Made by a program: the position numbers and the translations under genes. Positions 46,317-57,124 of a DNA stretch of 64,000 nucleotides are shown here, piece after piece. The notes below the pieces were generated by a model that did not search any database, was not told the origin of the DNA, and saw nothing but the letters and a program-made list of their open reading frames with translations. Source of the DNA: Bisporella sp. PMI_857. Taxonomy: Eukaryota > Ascomycota > Leotiomycetes > Helotiales > Helotiaceae. The stretch is from NCBI GenBank assembly GCA_021307315.1, contig JAJSPD010000035.1, forward strand, positions 186,001 to 250,000, read 5' to 3'. The stretch's first letter is position 1; each line of letters starts with the position of its first letter.

Positions 46317-47669
46317 TCATGCCTCATTACCCTCGCGATCCTTGGCACCGGGTACGACCCTCCAACACCATCCACACCAACTCCTGTTTTGTCCCTCAAT
46401 TTCCCTGACCAAGTATCGTCCCTTGACCTTCTCATCCCCGTACTCCGGCACACACTGCCCTACCTTAACCATCTGCACCAGTTTCTTCTTCAAGATGCCT
46501 CCAATCCCCTCAATCTCATGCCTCGCATACCCCGGTCCCATACCCCCCTTTATGCTGCTCGTCGTGCTCCCACCGGGACTGCTTGATGGGCTAGCTGCCC
46601 TACTATCGCTCTCGAACCGTGCGTCTTCGGCGTCACAGTCTGTTTCTTGCTCAACTTCGCGGGCTGCGAGACAGAGGCCGCCACGACCACACTCCACGCC
46701 ACGATCGCCTTCTCCGATGCCAACGCCTAGACCGCCAAGAGAAGGAAGATAGCGTGTTCGCCATTTCCAGATCCCTTCATAGTCAGTGTCTGCACTGCGA
46801 ACATTGCGGCCGCAGGGTTGACAGAGCCAGACGCCTTCACTGGGGCAGGTGCAGACTGCCCTCTTCAATGTTTCGCCCGTAATTACAGGTGGAGGATCGG
46901 CTGAGGCGCAAGACGATTGGGGAGACGCGCTCAGCGTAATCAGCTTTGTCAGCGGCGCTTTCTGGCACGTCTTACAAAGTCGACGATGGCGGTTCCGCAG
47001 CAGCACCGGGGCCGGCGGTTTAATCGTACAGTTCTGTCATATCTTAGTACATGTAGAATAAATCCCTAAGAATAACGGGAACACACCCTACAAACCACTC
47101 TCGCACATCGCCTACAAGAACCAACCATGTCTCGTGCACAATCTCCCGCCTTACCGACACCATGTGCATCCCGTCCCGCTTCCACAAAGTACCAGTCCGA
47201 AGCTCGTGCGCGGTAGCGGAAGGTATGCTCAGGGTCAGGCTGGATATCCTCGTTCTCGCAGTGCAGAGTCGAGGTAATGAGCTGGGTGCGGAACTGCAAG
47301 AGGTTGACGCGGATCTGGCGGCAGGTTCTAGAGAGGGCATCGAGGGTATTGAGATCGATATGCGAAGCGATCTCCACGACGACGCTACGACTCCCATCAG
47401 TCCCAGCTCCCTGCCATCACGGCAAAAAAAGCCTTTGCTCATGCTCCTACTTACGGATAACAACCCAACGCCTCCGCAACGGCCGTCTTGTTCGGGTTAA
47501 CCCTCACATCGCCATCATCATCATTATTCCTCCGCGCCTCCAAGCTCAACGCCGCGGGGCCACCGCCAAACGTGCTGCCGAACGCCCTGCCCTCCGCAAA
47601 CCTGCTCCAGTACGGCACCCTGCCCTCTGGGGGCTCAGTCTCCTCATCAAGATCCACAAAGACCACCAT
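46317..47669 (-). CDS. F-box protein with C-terminal cysteine clusters
   Basis: Three exons on the minus strand: 47455..47669, 47087..47390 and 46317..47033 (411 residues). The 64- and 53-nt introns join GCY-PRSVVEIASHIDLNTL and RVVCR-NCTIKPPAPVLLRNRHRRLC. An F-box-like motif (PRSVVEIASHIDLNTLDALSRTCRQIRVNLLQFR) starts near residue 72 and should bind Skp1 of an SCF ubiquitin ligase. Paired cysteines follow (SCRRCARVVCRNC, LCKTCQKAP, CTCPSEGVWLCQPCG, WCGWCWRVVP), suggesting one or more zinc-binding folds in a conserved but unnamed fungal family. The linker of about 60 residues after GRGGLCLAAREVE is Ser/Gly-rich. The target protein is unknown. Confidence 0.82.
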
Positions 47670-48878
47670 CTTGGGCCGGCACCGTCACCAGCGTCTCAAC
47701 CACTCGCACTTGAACACGCGCCGCAGCAGCAGCAGCACGAAGAAGAAATAAACGAGGGGCCGCGATAAGGGTGCCCATTGAAGCTGGGCTCGCAGCTTTT
47801 ACTCTTTTTTTTTTTTCCGGTCGACGAGAAAAACAACAACAAAACGACTGAACGAATCGCGAAGGGGAAGAGAGGTTTGGCAGGCCGGGGAAAACAAGGG
47901 GAGGCGAGGTATTATATCGAACAATGCTTTCGCAAGGAGCGCTGTCGTCAGTTCGCAACGAAGGCTGAGGACCCGCTTTTGCGGGGTCAGTAGCGGGGCC
48001 CACATCCGATTAAGTAATAGCGTCGACATGGGCGAACGCTGTTCTATTACGGTGATAATGTGATATATGAGGTGATAGGAGGAGCTAGCGTTCCTCTTGC
48101 TCAATCATGAAGGCCTATTCCTCTTGCTATGTGTCAGCCGTATGCAAGCATGCCCTGCGTAGCGTCCTTGTTTTGGGCGTCAGAGTTGTTTTGTGAGCCC
48201 GGTTTTTTTTATATTTATGGGAACCGCCCCCGTATCGGATGTCCCACCTTATGGCGCCTTTGGCGCGGTCCTATCGCTTGAAGGCGTTGCATATGTACTT
48301 TTTCTATTTATGCTGCTTCATGTTATTTGAGCTTCGGATGTTGGGGAGTGTTTCACAAGCTACTTTTTTTCTTTGTTGCTAGACAAAAGAATTCATGTAT
48401 AATGGATTGCAAGAGGTTAACCCTAACCTTAATCTAATACATGATAACTCGACCGTGAGGAAGTTTCCCACCGCGGAAGTCTAGCCAATGGCAGGACCGG
48501 ATATAATCTGCGGCCAAGTCAACGGACGCAATGTATGCTGGCACAGTCTAGTCAGTCTCTCGGTGGTTGTGGGGGCATATTGGAGTCAAGTCTCTTGGTC
48601 TGCAATTCTACTTCATCTCCTAAAAAGAGAAAAGGGGCTGAAGCGAGAATGCTTGCAATCCTACATAGGTTGAGCATAAACCGCAGACTCAACGTCCCAA
48701 AACTCTTGCTACATAAAATAAGGGTACTAATCCTCCTCCCTTATCCATAAAGCTTGCTTTGAGCAATTGTAATTATTTTTAAGGCCTCGAAATAATGAGG
48801 CCCATAATTAACCTTGTTGCCATGGCGACATTTCGATGCAATGCAATAAAAACGAGAGCAGCGTAGAGTTCCCCCAAT
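47670..48878. other. Intergenic region upstream of the F-box gene
   Basis: About 1.2 kb including the F-box promoter, a 13-base T run (about 47804-47817) and, at 48417-48432, a sequence resembling one to two telomere units. No gene recognised. Confidence 0.4.
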
Positions 48879-50390
48879 CTACTTCTTCAACTTCCCACTC
48901 TCCCTCAATTCCGCCAGCTTCCCCGCCTTGAACAGGCTCGTGAACTCGCGGATATCCGCAACCAGCTCGGCCGGCTTCTCCATCGCAGCGAAGTGACCCC
49001 CGCGCTCATGTTCCTTCCAGAACACGATATTGCTCGCCACCGAGGCGTCCGCCCACCACTTCGGGATGTTATAGCAATCTAGCACCGTGAGCAGCTCGCT
49101 TTACAGAGCAAGGGGAAGAAGGTGGTTAGGACGGACCGTAGGGGAAGACCGACACGCCGAAGTCGACCTGGTCCGTGATGACCCTATTCAAAAAGTATTC
49201 CTTGAAGAGAGGCAGCCTCTTCCCCTTGCAGTTCTTGTAGATATTTGCATGTCCTGATGTTCCCGGGATGATGTATAACTGTATGAGAAATTTTCTGAGC
49301 CAAATCATGCCGGGGAATAGGAGGTGTCAATCTGATAAAAGCGGAAAGAAAAAAAAAGGGGGGGGGGAGGGAAACCACCCTACCATAGCCCAAGTGATGA
49401 CCTCCTCCTCGCTCCACGAGAAGTCTCGTTCGTCAATCAGAGGCTGCAACTTGTCCCGAATCCAGGCCATCATCCCAACCGGCGAGTCCACCAAGCCGTA
49501 TGACAGCGTCATGGGCTTCGAGCCCTGGATCTCAAAATATCCTATCTTGCTCAGCCATCCATCGACTCACCACTTTTCTCCCCTTTCCTCCAAACACCTA
49601 CCCCCAAAATTTTTAAAACATAAATAAAGATGAACCACAACTCACCATTCTCCTCCGTATTCCACCACAGCATGCGGCCCAGCTTCGTGCCCGCGCCTTG
49701 AAACGGCGCCCACCCCCAGAAGTACGCGGCGGTCAGGGGAGTGCGCAGGAAGCTCGGCGGCATGGCAACGAGCATGTTGACGTGGGCGGCGACGCAGCGC
49801 TCGGGGTAATCGAGGGCGATGATGCGCACGATGATGCTGCCCCAGTCGCCGCCCTGCGCGACGTACTTCTCGTACCCCAGCGCGGCCATGAGCTTGTCGT
49901 CCACGGCCGCGATCTGCCGCGACGAGAACCCGGGGCCTTTCGGCCCGTCGCTGAAGGCGAAGCCGGGCAGGCTGGGCGCCACCACGTGGTACGCCTGCTC
50001 GCCGTTCGCCGGGCGCGTCAAGGGCTCGAGGATCTTCCCCGCCTCGAGGAAGTTCCCTGGCCAGCCGTGCTGGAAGAGCAAGGGGATCGCGCCCGGAACC
50101 GGCGAGCGGTGGTGGACGAAGTGGATGTTCAAGAGCTCGCCGGATTCTTCGATCGGGAGCGTGAACTGGTGGTATCTGTCGTTGATTCGAGACTCGACGT
50201 CTCGCCAGTTGTACTTTGTTGCCCAGTGCTTTTGGATAGATGATATGACCGGCGGAGGCACGCCATAGGACCACGTTTCGTCTGGCGGAAGTTCAAGCCC
50301 CGGTGGGATTCTAGCCGTCTCGACTCTTTGAGTGATGAAATCTAGGAGATCATCCGAGATGTTTATTTTGAATGGCTTCGGCTCCGTCAT
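48879..50390 (-). CDS. Epoxide hydrolase (EHN + alpha/beta-hydrolase)
   Basis: Four exons on the minus strand: 49646..50390, 49384..49541, 49137..49278 and 48879..49078 (414 residues). Introns 1 and 2 are rather long (104 and 105 nt). Joins read TEENG-YFEIQGSKPMTLSYGL, ITWAM-LYIIPGTSGH and SVFPY-DCYNIPKWWAD. The N-terminal EHN segment (FKINISDDLLDFITQRVETARIP) is typical of microsomal-type epoxide hydrolases. The oxyanion motif HGWPG is at 109-113, the nucleophile Asp182 in GGDWGS and the catalytic histidine near 377 in GGHFAAMEKP. It should hydrolyse epoxides to diols, for detoxification or metabolite tailoring. No clear membrane anchor is seen. Exon 1 is strongly GC-rich in its second half, producing long open frames in other frames that are only shadows. 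Confidence 0.92.
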
Positions 50391-50755
50391 TATGCTTGTT
50401 AATATCTAAAATTTAGTGTCGGCGTTGAAGAAATATATAAATGAGAAATATCAGGTGGGAGTGGGGCGGCTTTGACGTCAGGAGAGCTACATTACGATTG
50501 GAGCACAGCCAGACGAAATTTTATTAGAAATGCTCGGTATACCTTAGATATGGGGGAAGGCTCTTTGTCTCACTTGAGACAAGATATTGTTTGATGATCA
50601 TGTTGAATGACTCAAAACAATGGTTTTAATATCTGACTTTTGATGGTATATAAAGACTACTAAATTTGATACTGACATACATACATAGAGATATCAGAAA
50701 TGCATGTTCCCTTTTAACTCCATGGTACACGTGTAAACTTGTGATGGAAATCCCA
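50391..50755. other. Gap between isocitrate lyase and epoxide hydrolase
   Basis: A 365-bp head-to-tail gap holding the epoxide hydrolase promoter. AT-rich, nothing else recognised. Confidence 0.4.
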
Positions 50756-52600
50756 TCAATGGAATTGATCTTCCGTCACACCCTTACCCATCGCGCTCGT
50801 ACTGCTTACACCTCCCGTCACCATCTTCAACAGCTCATCCGCGTAATTAGCACCAGACCACTTCTGATGCTTGACCACATCCACACCACTATCCATCTCT
50901 GGTTCCTGAACCAATTCGCCATATGCGCGCATTCCTTGGTTGCTGTATGCCTTGGCGAATTGGTCGGATATCAACGCGGTGGTGTGGAGACCAGCGAGGG
51001 TAATGAACTGCCAGCAGTATCCGAGCTTGCTCAGGCGTTCGATATATGTCTCTTGCTCTGCACGTGGCATTGCGGCTTTCCAATTAAAGGAGGGCGAGAG
51101 GTTATAGGCGAGCCTATGTAGTGTTAGTCCGGTTTGAAGAGACATCTTGGAAATCACTTACTTTTGCTCCGGCCAGACGGCATGAACGCCGTTAGCGAAC
51201 TCTTCCGCTTGAGCATAATCTGGAAGTTTACTCTCCATCCAGATAGCGTCAGCATATGGCGCATACGCAATTGCCCTATTTATCGCGCACCCGCAGCCGC
51301 CCTTTATCCTATAATAACCCTCACGCGTTCTTGGGCTGTCCCAGTTGAAGGGAATATCCACACCAGTGATACCACGTGCAATTGCTCTTGCCTCGGTATT
51401 ACTCTTACCCTTCACGTCTTTGAGGAATCGTGCTACTAGCTCCTTCTTATTGACAAAAGTGCCAGAGTTGATGATATCCACAACGGCCTCGTCAAAGAGC
51501 TTAAGTCCCGCTTGGGCTGTCCATTGATCTTCGATAGCTTGAAGTTCAGCGCCGTTCTTGCCAGCTTGCTCAGCTGCGACCATGAGATCGTTAAGTGGCT
51601 GAAGGTTTGGATTCGTAGAACCTAGAATATAGGCGTGGTCACGAGGATCGATTGTGGTTGTGATCAAGGTCGCGGCTTCGGCATCAGTTCGAGCAATAGC
51701 CAAAAGATCAGATCCTGCAGATCGTTAGCGGAATGACATGAAAGACAATAGTTCGGCTTACCCATAATATCAGCTTGCGCACGGATGGCCACGAGACGGT
51801 TGATGTGTTCGCTGATGGGTACCAATACTTTTCCAGCCATATGGCCACACTTCTTAGTTCCTGGTGCTTGATCTTCAATGTGAATACCTGCAGCTCCCTT
51901 CTCAATGAATAGCTTGGTGAGCTTCATGACAGCAGTCAGACCTCCATGGCCGGTGTCCGCATCTGCAATGATGGGTCGTAGATAGTCGATATTCTGGAGC
52001 TTGCTTCGGTCAGCTTTCGAAGCGGTGGTTATTCGCTCTTCTCTTTGCTTGCGGTCATGGAATAGCTGTGCCATGAAGAGATGGGCAACTTTATTTGGGA
52101 CCGTTGTCTATAATTCGTTAGGCCGTTTCCATCGTCTATGCATGTATAGACTCACGTATGGGTAATCTGCCAAATCTGGGCCAGGCTCATCTGATGCGGA
52201 AGCAGTCGATGATGACTGCCAACCAGAAACATAAACAGTATCGAGGTATTTCGCCATTTGTGTCAACATTGTTGGTTCCAAGCATCCATATGTATAACTG
52301 GCCTCGCCGTTCTGCAGATCTCAAAATCAGCATAGATCAAAACAGAGTAATAGACTAGACTTCTCTTGCCTTGAATCTCCCTTCTAATATCTTCCATAGC
52401 TTTTTCGATAGGGTATTGCTTGGGTACTCAATCTTCAAATTCCCTCTCTTGGCCACAATCTGCTCTGCCGTGAAGGGTCTCTTTGTATATCTCCAGCGTG
52501 AGTCAGACCACCACTTCTTTACCGCCGCAACCTCATCGAGATATATCTGCTCCTCCTTGCTGGGATCTACCGCCGGGTTGGCCATTCTGTTAGTAGCCAT
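50756..52600 (-). CDS. ICL1/acuD: Isocitrate lyase
   Basis: Five exons on the minus strand: 52370..52600, 52156..52311, 51762..52107, 51162..51714 and 50756..51113 (547 residues). The ATG at 52600 opens [17 protein letters not shown], without a mitochondrial presequence, which argues against the related methylisocitrate lyase. The active-site signature [11 protein letters not shown] is present with its cysteine near residue 216, along with [25 protein letters not shown] and NLSPSFNW. The enzyme splits isocitrate to glyoxylate and succinate, the first glyoxylate-cycle step, needed for growth on acetate or fatty acids. The first intron (52312..52369) has a GC donor (AAG|GCAAGA); the other three are GT-AG, 47-48 nt. 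The C-terminus TEDQFH is not a typical SKL peroxisomal signal. Confidence 0.96.
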
Positions 52601-54693
52601 GATTACTGGTTTGAGTGAGTGGAGAGGGTCTATAGGAGGAATAATTGAGCTGAAGGTGCTTTGTATCACAAGCTAGCTAAATAAATGTAGCTATAAATAA
52701 GAAGCCGCAGACTCTAGATCTAGCAATTAGTTCACAAGAAGGGTCAGTCAGAAGTAGCAAAGTAAATGGGCATAGTAGAGTCATATAAAGACGGAGCAGG
52801 CCGGGTTAGCGGGCAGAGCTATAAGCTCCAGGAGGCTTTTCTTGATCCTCGGGTCATCGAGGAGGGAGAGAAGAGGACCGCCAGACCTGGAGAAGAGCTC
52901 ACCATTCCTAACCGGGCCAAGTGACGAGGCTGTTGTTTTCGGCTCAGCGGTTGCTCTGAAGAAGAGAGACCCGATGCAAAGCCGTAATTGGCTGCCAGAT
53001 GCCATTGTGATTTCCCCCACACTTTTTTCTGGATACTGAGAAAGTATCCTTTTCCTCCTTACCAACCCCAACATAGCCCCGCTTGAAGCAATTTTGGATC
53101 AAAGTTTGAGTTGTTACTGGCCGCAATCATGCTGAAAAAAAAGGGTATCAGAAATGTGGTTTCAGATGTGCACGTGTGAGACTTCTCCCTAAGCAGCCTT
53201 GAGCATGTGAAAGTTTAAACCCCTCTAGATTGAATGAATGCATCAGAAAAAAGGGGAGGGGGAGGGTATGTTCAAAGTGTTTTGCTTGGGGGATGACGTT
53301 CTCTGGCATGTGAAGTTTGGAGGCGAGGCACAAGGGCCAAGGCTACGTTCCAGGCTGGGGGGGTGGGTGTTGCGAGATCGCTGGATTGCCGAGGCTCACC
53401 CTTTGCTGGTTGTCCAGCTCTCGGTCAGGTCATATAGAAAAGGAATTACTCGGAATATCTACACAGTTCCTCCGTTGAATTGTCGTCCACACAAACTACT
53501 ATTATATCTCCCTCTCCCTCTCCCCAATTTTAGTCACTCGCGGGTAATGCAAAAAAATAAAAAATAAATAAAAATCTGAACAGTAACCCTCCCGCCATTT
53601 GGGGGATTTGTGACGCAATGTCCCGCAAATGGCCAAACAAACGCCTAGGAGAGCATTGTTGTCTCTCCCATTTGGTATCGAATCAAAGGCTTGTTATACT
53701 CGGCACGAGACCCCAGGTACTTCAGCGATCGATTACGACAAAGGGTAAATCATTTCGTATATGGGTGATTTACCAGCCATACAAAAACAAGAATCGCCTC
53801 AATTCAATCTCGATGGGGCCACGGAGCAGGTAAGCGGGCGAGTAATGCTTCGCCTCGTCATTTGAAATTCACACAACCCCTTACTCGAGAGATACGCTGT
53901 GAGGTAATAATAATAATACGAATAACCTGCTCCAAGAGAGGTCACGTTCAACTGTGCCGTGGTTCCTGGCTAGCTAGTCATTGAATGCTCTTGAGTCGAG
54001 CTTCAGAAGGGAAGTCCGGTTTAATGTTGATACGTGGACACCTTACAACGTGAAATATTGATATCTATACCATCCACCATATATGACTCAGGTGCTGAAA
54101 AAAAAACTGGTTCTCAAACTTTGCGGCAGAGATTGCTTTGCCACTGTTAAAACCCCAGTAGAGAAAGACCACTACGATGAAAGCGAAGATTGCCATTTCA
54201 CATATCTTACTCTCAAAGAAAGTGGCAGGCAGCCGGGGATTTTCTTGGGGTGTCTTTCTGCAAGGTAGATTAAAGCGTGACCTTTGGACTAAGAGTATCA
54301 ACCAGGAACAAAGCCTGGCAATTAGCAGTGGTAACACAACAACAAGAGGTTCAAGATGGGGTGGATCAAGTGATAAAACAATAAGAGCTTCCATTCTTAA
54401 CTTCTCGCAAAGGCACAGGCCGCTTTTGCTTATCTGCCAGTATATCTGTTGCTCTATCTGCAAAAAACCCCCCGGACGCCACCGGTGCCAATACAAACCA
54501 ATGCAATGCAAATAATCTATGGGGTATTAACCGTAATGTAACTATCTCCGCTATCATGGTCGCCGCCGTGTTTTGTTTAGAAAAATCATTTGAATCATCA
54601 GGGTAATGTTGTTGAACAAGACAAATTGAGGTTGGAATGTCGTCGGTGTCGTATTGTACAAGTTCCGGTTCCTGCTGGCATGATGCTCAGCTT
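52601..54693. other. Intergenic region between isocitrate lyase and trehalase
   Basis: About 2.1 kb holding the isocitrate lyase promoter and the trehalase 3' flank. G-rich patches at 53250-53265 and 53355-53370 could contain CreA-type sites but are not specific enough to call. A 97-codon ATG-started minus-strand frame at 52781..53074 has no recognisable feature. Confidence 0.4.
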
Positions 54694-57124
54694 CTAGTCT
54701 TCATCCTCAGGAATTGCGGTAGCAAGAGCGAACTTGTCGTATGGTGTGAGCGTGCCCAAGGCTCGGCGCATATGAGTATTGACAATTTGCAAACCGTAGA
54801 CATAGCTTGCATTCACCCACCCAAAGCTAAGAATCGTCAGCAAATGGTTAGGATTGCGGACGCATTGTTGCGCCTTCTATGCTTGTCGACTTACCCTTCC
54901 TCAGCGACACCTTTAAAGTCCAAGCCCTGGTTTCCATATTCGGCATCAACGCGGTGGGGATCAACCAGCGCTGTTACATTGTACTTCTCCACCACGACAC
55001 CGTTGTAATCGACGAAGGCCTTGGTCATCATGAAAAGCCACTTGTATGCCAAACGTTCCGCCTCCTCTTGGTAATGATATCGTTGCAGGCCAGTCCACGC
55101 GAGCATCTGTTGCGGTGCCCATCCATAGGGGTAGTCCCACTGCCGATTCGGTCGATCAAGCGAAATAACTCCTCTTGACGCCTCAGTACCAGACACCAGC
55201 CCGCCAGCTTCTTCAAACTTGGGGAGAGCGGTCTTAACAAGCTTGGTAGCCTGCTCATTAGAGGCAACGCCAGCCCACATGGCCCAGAAGGTGGTAGCAG
55301 ATTCGTAATGTGCTTGCTCTTTGGTTACGGTATTATAATCAAAATACATGCCCTTCTCCTCGTTCCAGAGGTACTTGTTAATGGCTGCCCTACGACGTTT
55401 CGCTCTACGATCCCACGACGATGAGGATTCAATCTCATTAGGCTTCATATCACCAACACAGAATTCCGCTGGGATCCTCAGCTTATCCTTGAAGAATGTT
55501 CGGATAACATAGCTAATGTCTTTCTCATACTTGTACAAAAGAGAGTTGAGATCAATAGTAGCTAAGTTGGCACACACCTTTTCTAAACGGTAGCTTGTGT
55601 CGTGGCCCGATTCACGAACAGCACGATCATGAAGGAAGTATTCATCTAGTTCGGGTTCAAAGATGAGGTCGTTGTTGTAGCCATCAACGAACTCTTTAAA
55701 GGTTTTATTATGCTTTTTGGCATATGGTTCTAAAATGTGAGTGAAATGGGTTGATTCAGTTTCCGGTGGGATACCCTTTCCCTCTGGTCGATAGCGAGAG
55801 AGACCAGTGGCTGCGTCAAGTCTAGGATGCGCCATCCAAACGCTGTGATACTCCTTGATCGCAGCCAAGATTGCCAGACGCAAAAAGTCCAATGCCCCAT
55901 CTTCATGTTTGATCTTTTCATAGACTCGAAGAGCCATATCGGTCAAGAATGGCGGTTGTGATCGAGAGAGGTAATATGAACGATTGGCATTCAGAATTTT
56001 GCCATAATGCTCAATGCAAAAGCAGAAGTTTCGAACCATACCCTTTGCCAAGTGGACTTTTTCATTCGCGATCAGACCGAGTGATTCCATATAGCTATCC
56101 CAGCCATACAATTCATTGAAACGTCCGCCTGGAACAACGAATGGTACACCCTTGAGAGTCTCCTTTCCCGTTATTGGGTCAATTACTTTATCCATAGCGA
56201 GAGCCAGCAGACCTGGTTTACTGTTCATATCTCGCACAGCCTCAGGGGTGATCTTAGCTGGAAGCCAGCAGACATCTAGTTTGAGCTCTGGTCGGTCTCT
56301 AGCGACTTGAGTATAGTACTCAAACTGTTCAGGGGCACCAACAGGAATGTAAATTCTGGGCCGTGGCTCGGAAGTCCAGTCTTTGGGGTCCTTGCCAGCA
56401 ACTTCGATAACAGATCCATCAATAACTCTGGTGAGCTTATCCCAGAAGGAGTCTGCAATAAGACGGGAAAGTCTGTTAACCGGGTTCTCATTCAATCGTG
56501 CCTCATCCAATAAAATCTGTTTTTGGTCGTGTTTCTTTGCTAGATGAAGTTCTTGCAGCAGATTTGACAACATGTATGTACCTCTGATATCAAAACGTTT
56601 CAAGCCATTCGATGAAGCTGTGCCGACAGCCAAAACCTGTTTTGACAGATGTTAGCTCACCATTCTATCCTCTCGGAACTGGGACTCGTAAAAGCTGACC
56701 TTTGGTCCGCGGTCTTCAATGGTTATTTGCATATTGCCATCGGTATCTTCTTGTTCAGCGAGCGACTTTAGCGTGGCATCAACATGTAATATGAATGTTC
56801 TTGGGAGGAGCGTCAGCTCGTCTACGTACACCGTCAGCAATTGCTAGGTCCGAGGTAGGATATGGGGTTTCACCATGGCTGCCACGTCTCGTCGGCTTTC
56901 GACTTTCAAAGTTGAATGTGGGACGACCAGCGTGTACACTCTGGTTCTATACATCTCGCCTGTTAGCATGGTGGACGTGGCAAGGAGAGAGCTCTACTTA
57001 CGGAATAGGTGCGAGCTCTGAAATGATTCTTCAACTTCTTCGCTGCCTCATCACCATAGTAAATATGGGCGGCAGAGTAGGGATCCAGCTCACTGGAAGT
57101 GCGAGGCTGTCTAGGAGAGCTCAT
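54694..57124 (-). CDS. NTH1/treB: Neutral trehalase, with a frame lesion near the N-terminus
   Basis: Exons on the minus strand: 57002..57124, 56700..56946 (lesion inside), 54895..56636 and 54694..54826. Trehalase signatures [14 protein letters not shown] and [10 protein letters not shown] and the calcium-binding loop [12 protein letters not shown] are intact, as is the C-terminal exon ([12 protein letters not shown]...TPYDKFAL). It hydrolyses cytosolic trehalose to glucose during germination and stress recovery, activated by PKA and calcium. The N-terminal RRGSH is the usual PKA-type site. Exon 2 is 247 nt, one base off a multiple of three. Homology runs in one frame to LAIADG and resumes as [12 protein letters not shown] in another, as if GT were lost from a GTGTGT-like run near 56826-56832. 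A possible 52-nt intron (56822..56873; GTGAAA, CTGAC, TAG) would restore the frame but delete conserved residues. Product 730 residues if spliced, about 749 if the bases are an error. Confidence 0.9.

Noticed and set aside
49642..50274. 210-codon Arg/Ala-rich minus-strand frame, and long plus-strand frames over the same bases
   Set aside because: Shadows of the GC-rich first exon of the epoxide hydrolase, whose own frame carries all catalytic motifs.
52781..53074. 97-codon ATG-started frame upstream of isocitrate lyase
   Set aside because: No homology cue, no intron logic, and within the expected promoter/leader region.
54065..54511. 148-codon minus-strand frame with hydrophobic stretches
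   Set aside because: Starts without a credible ATG context and overlaps a comparable plus-strand frame; composition looks random.
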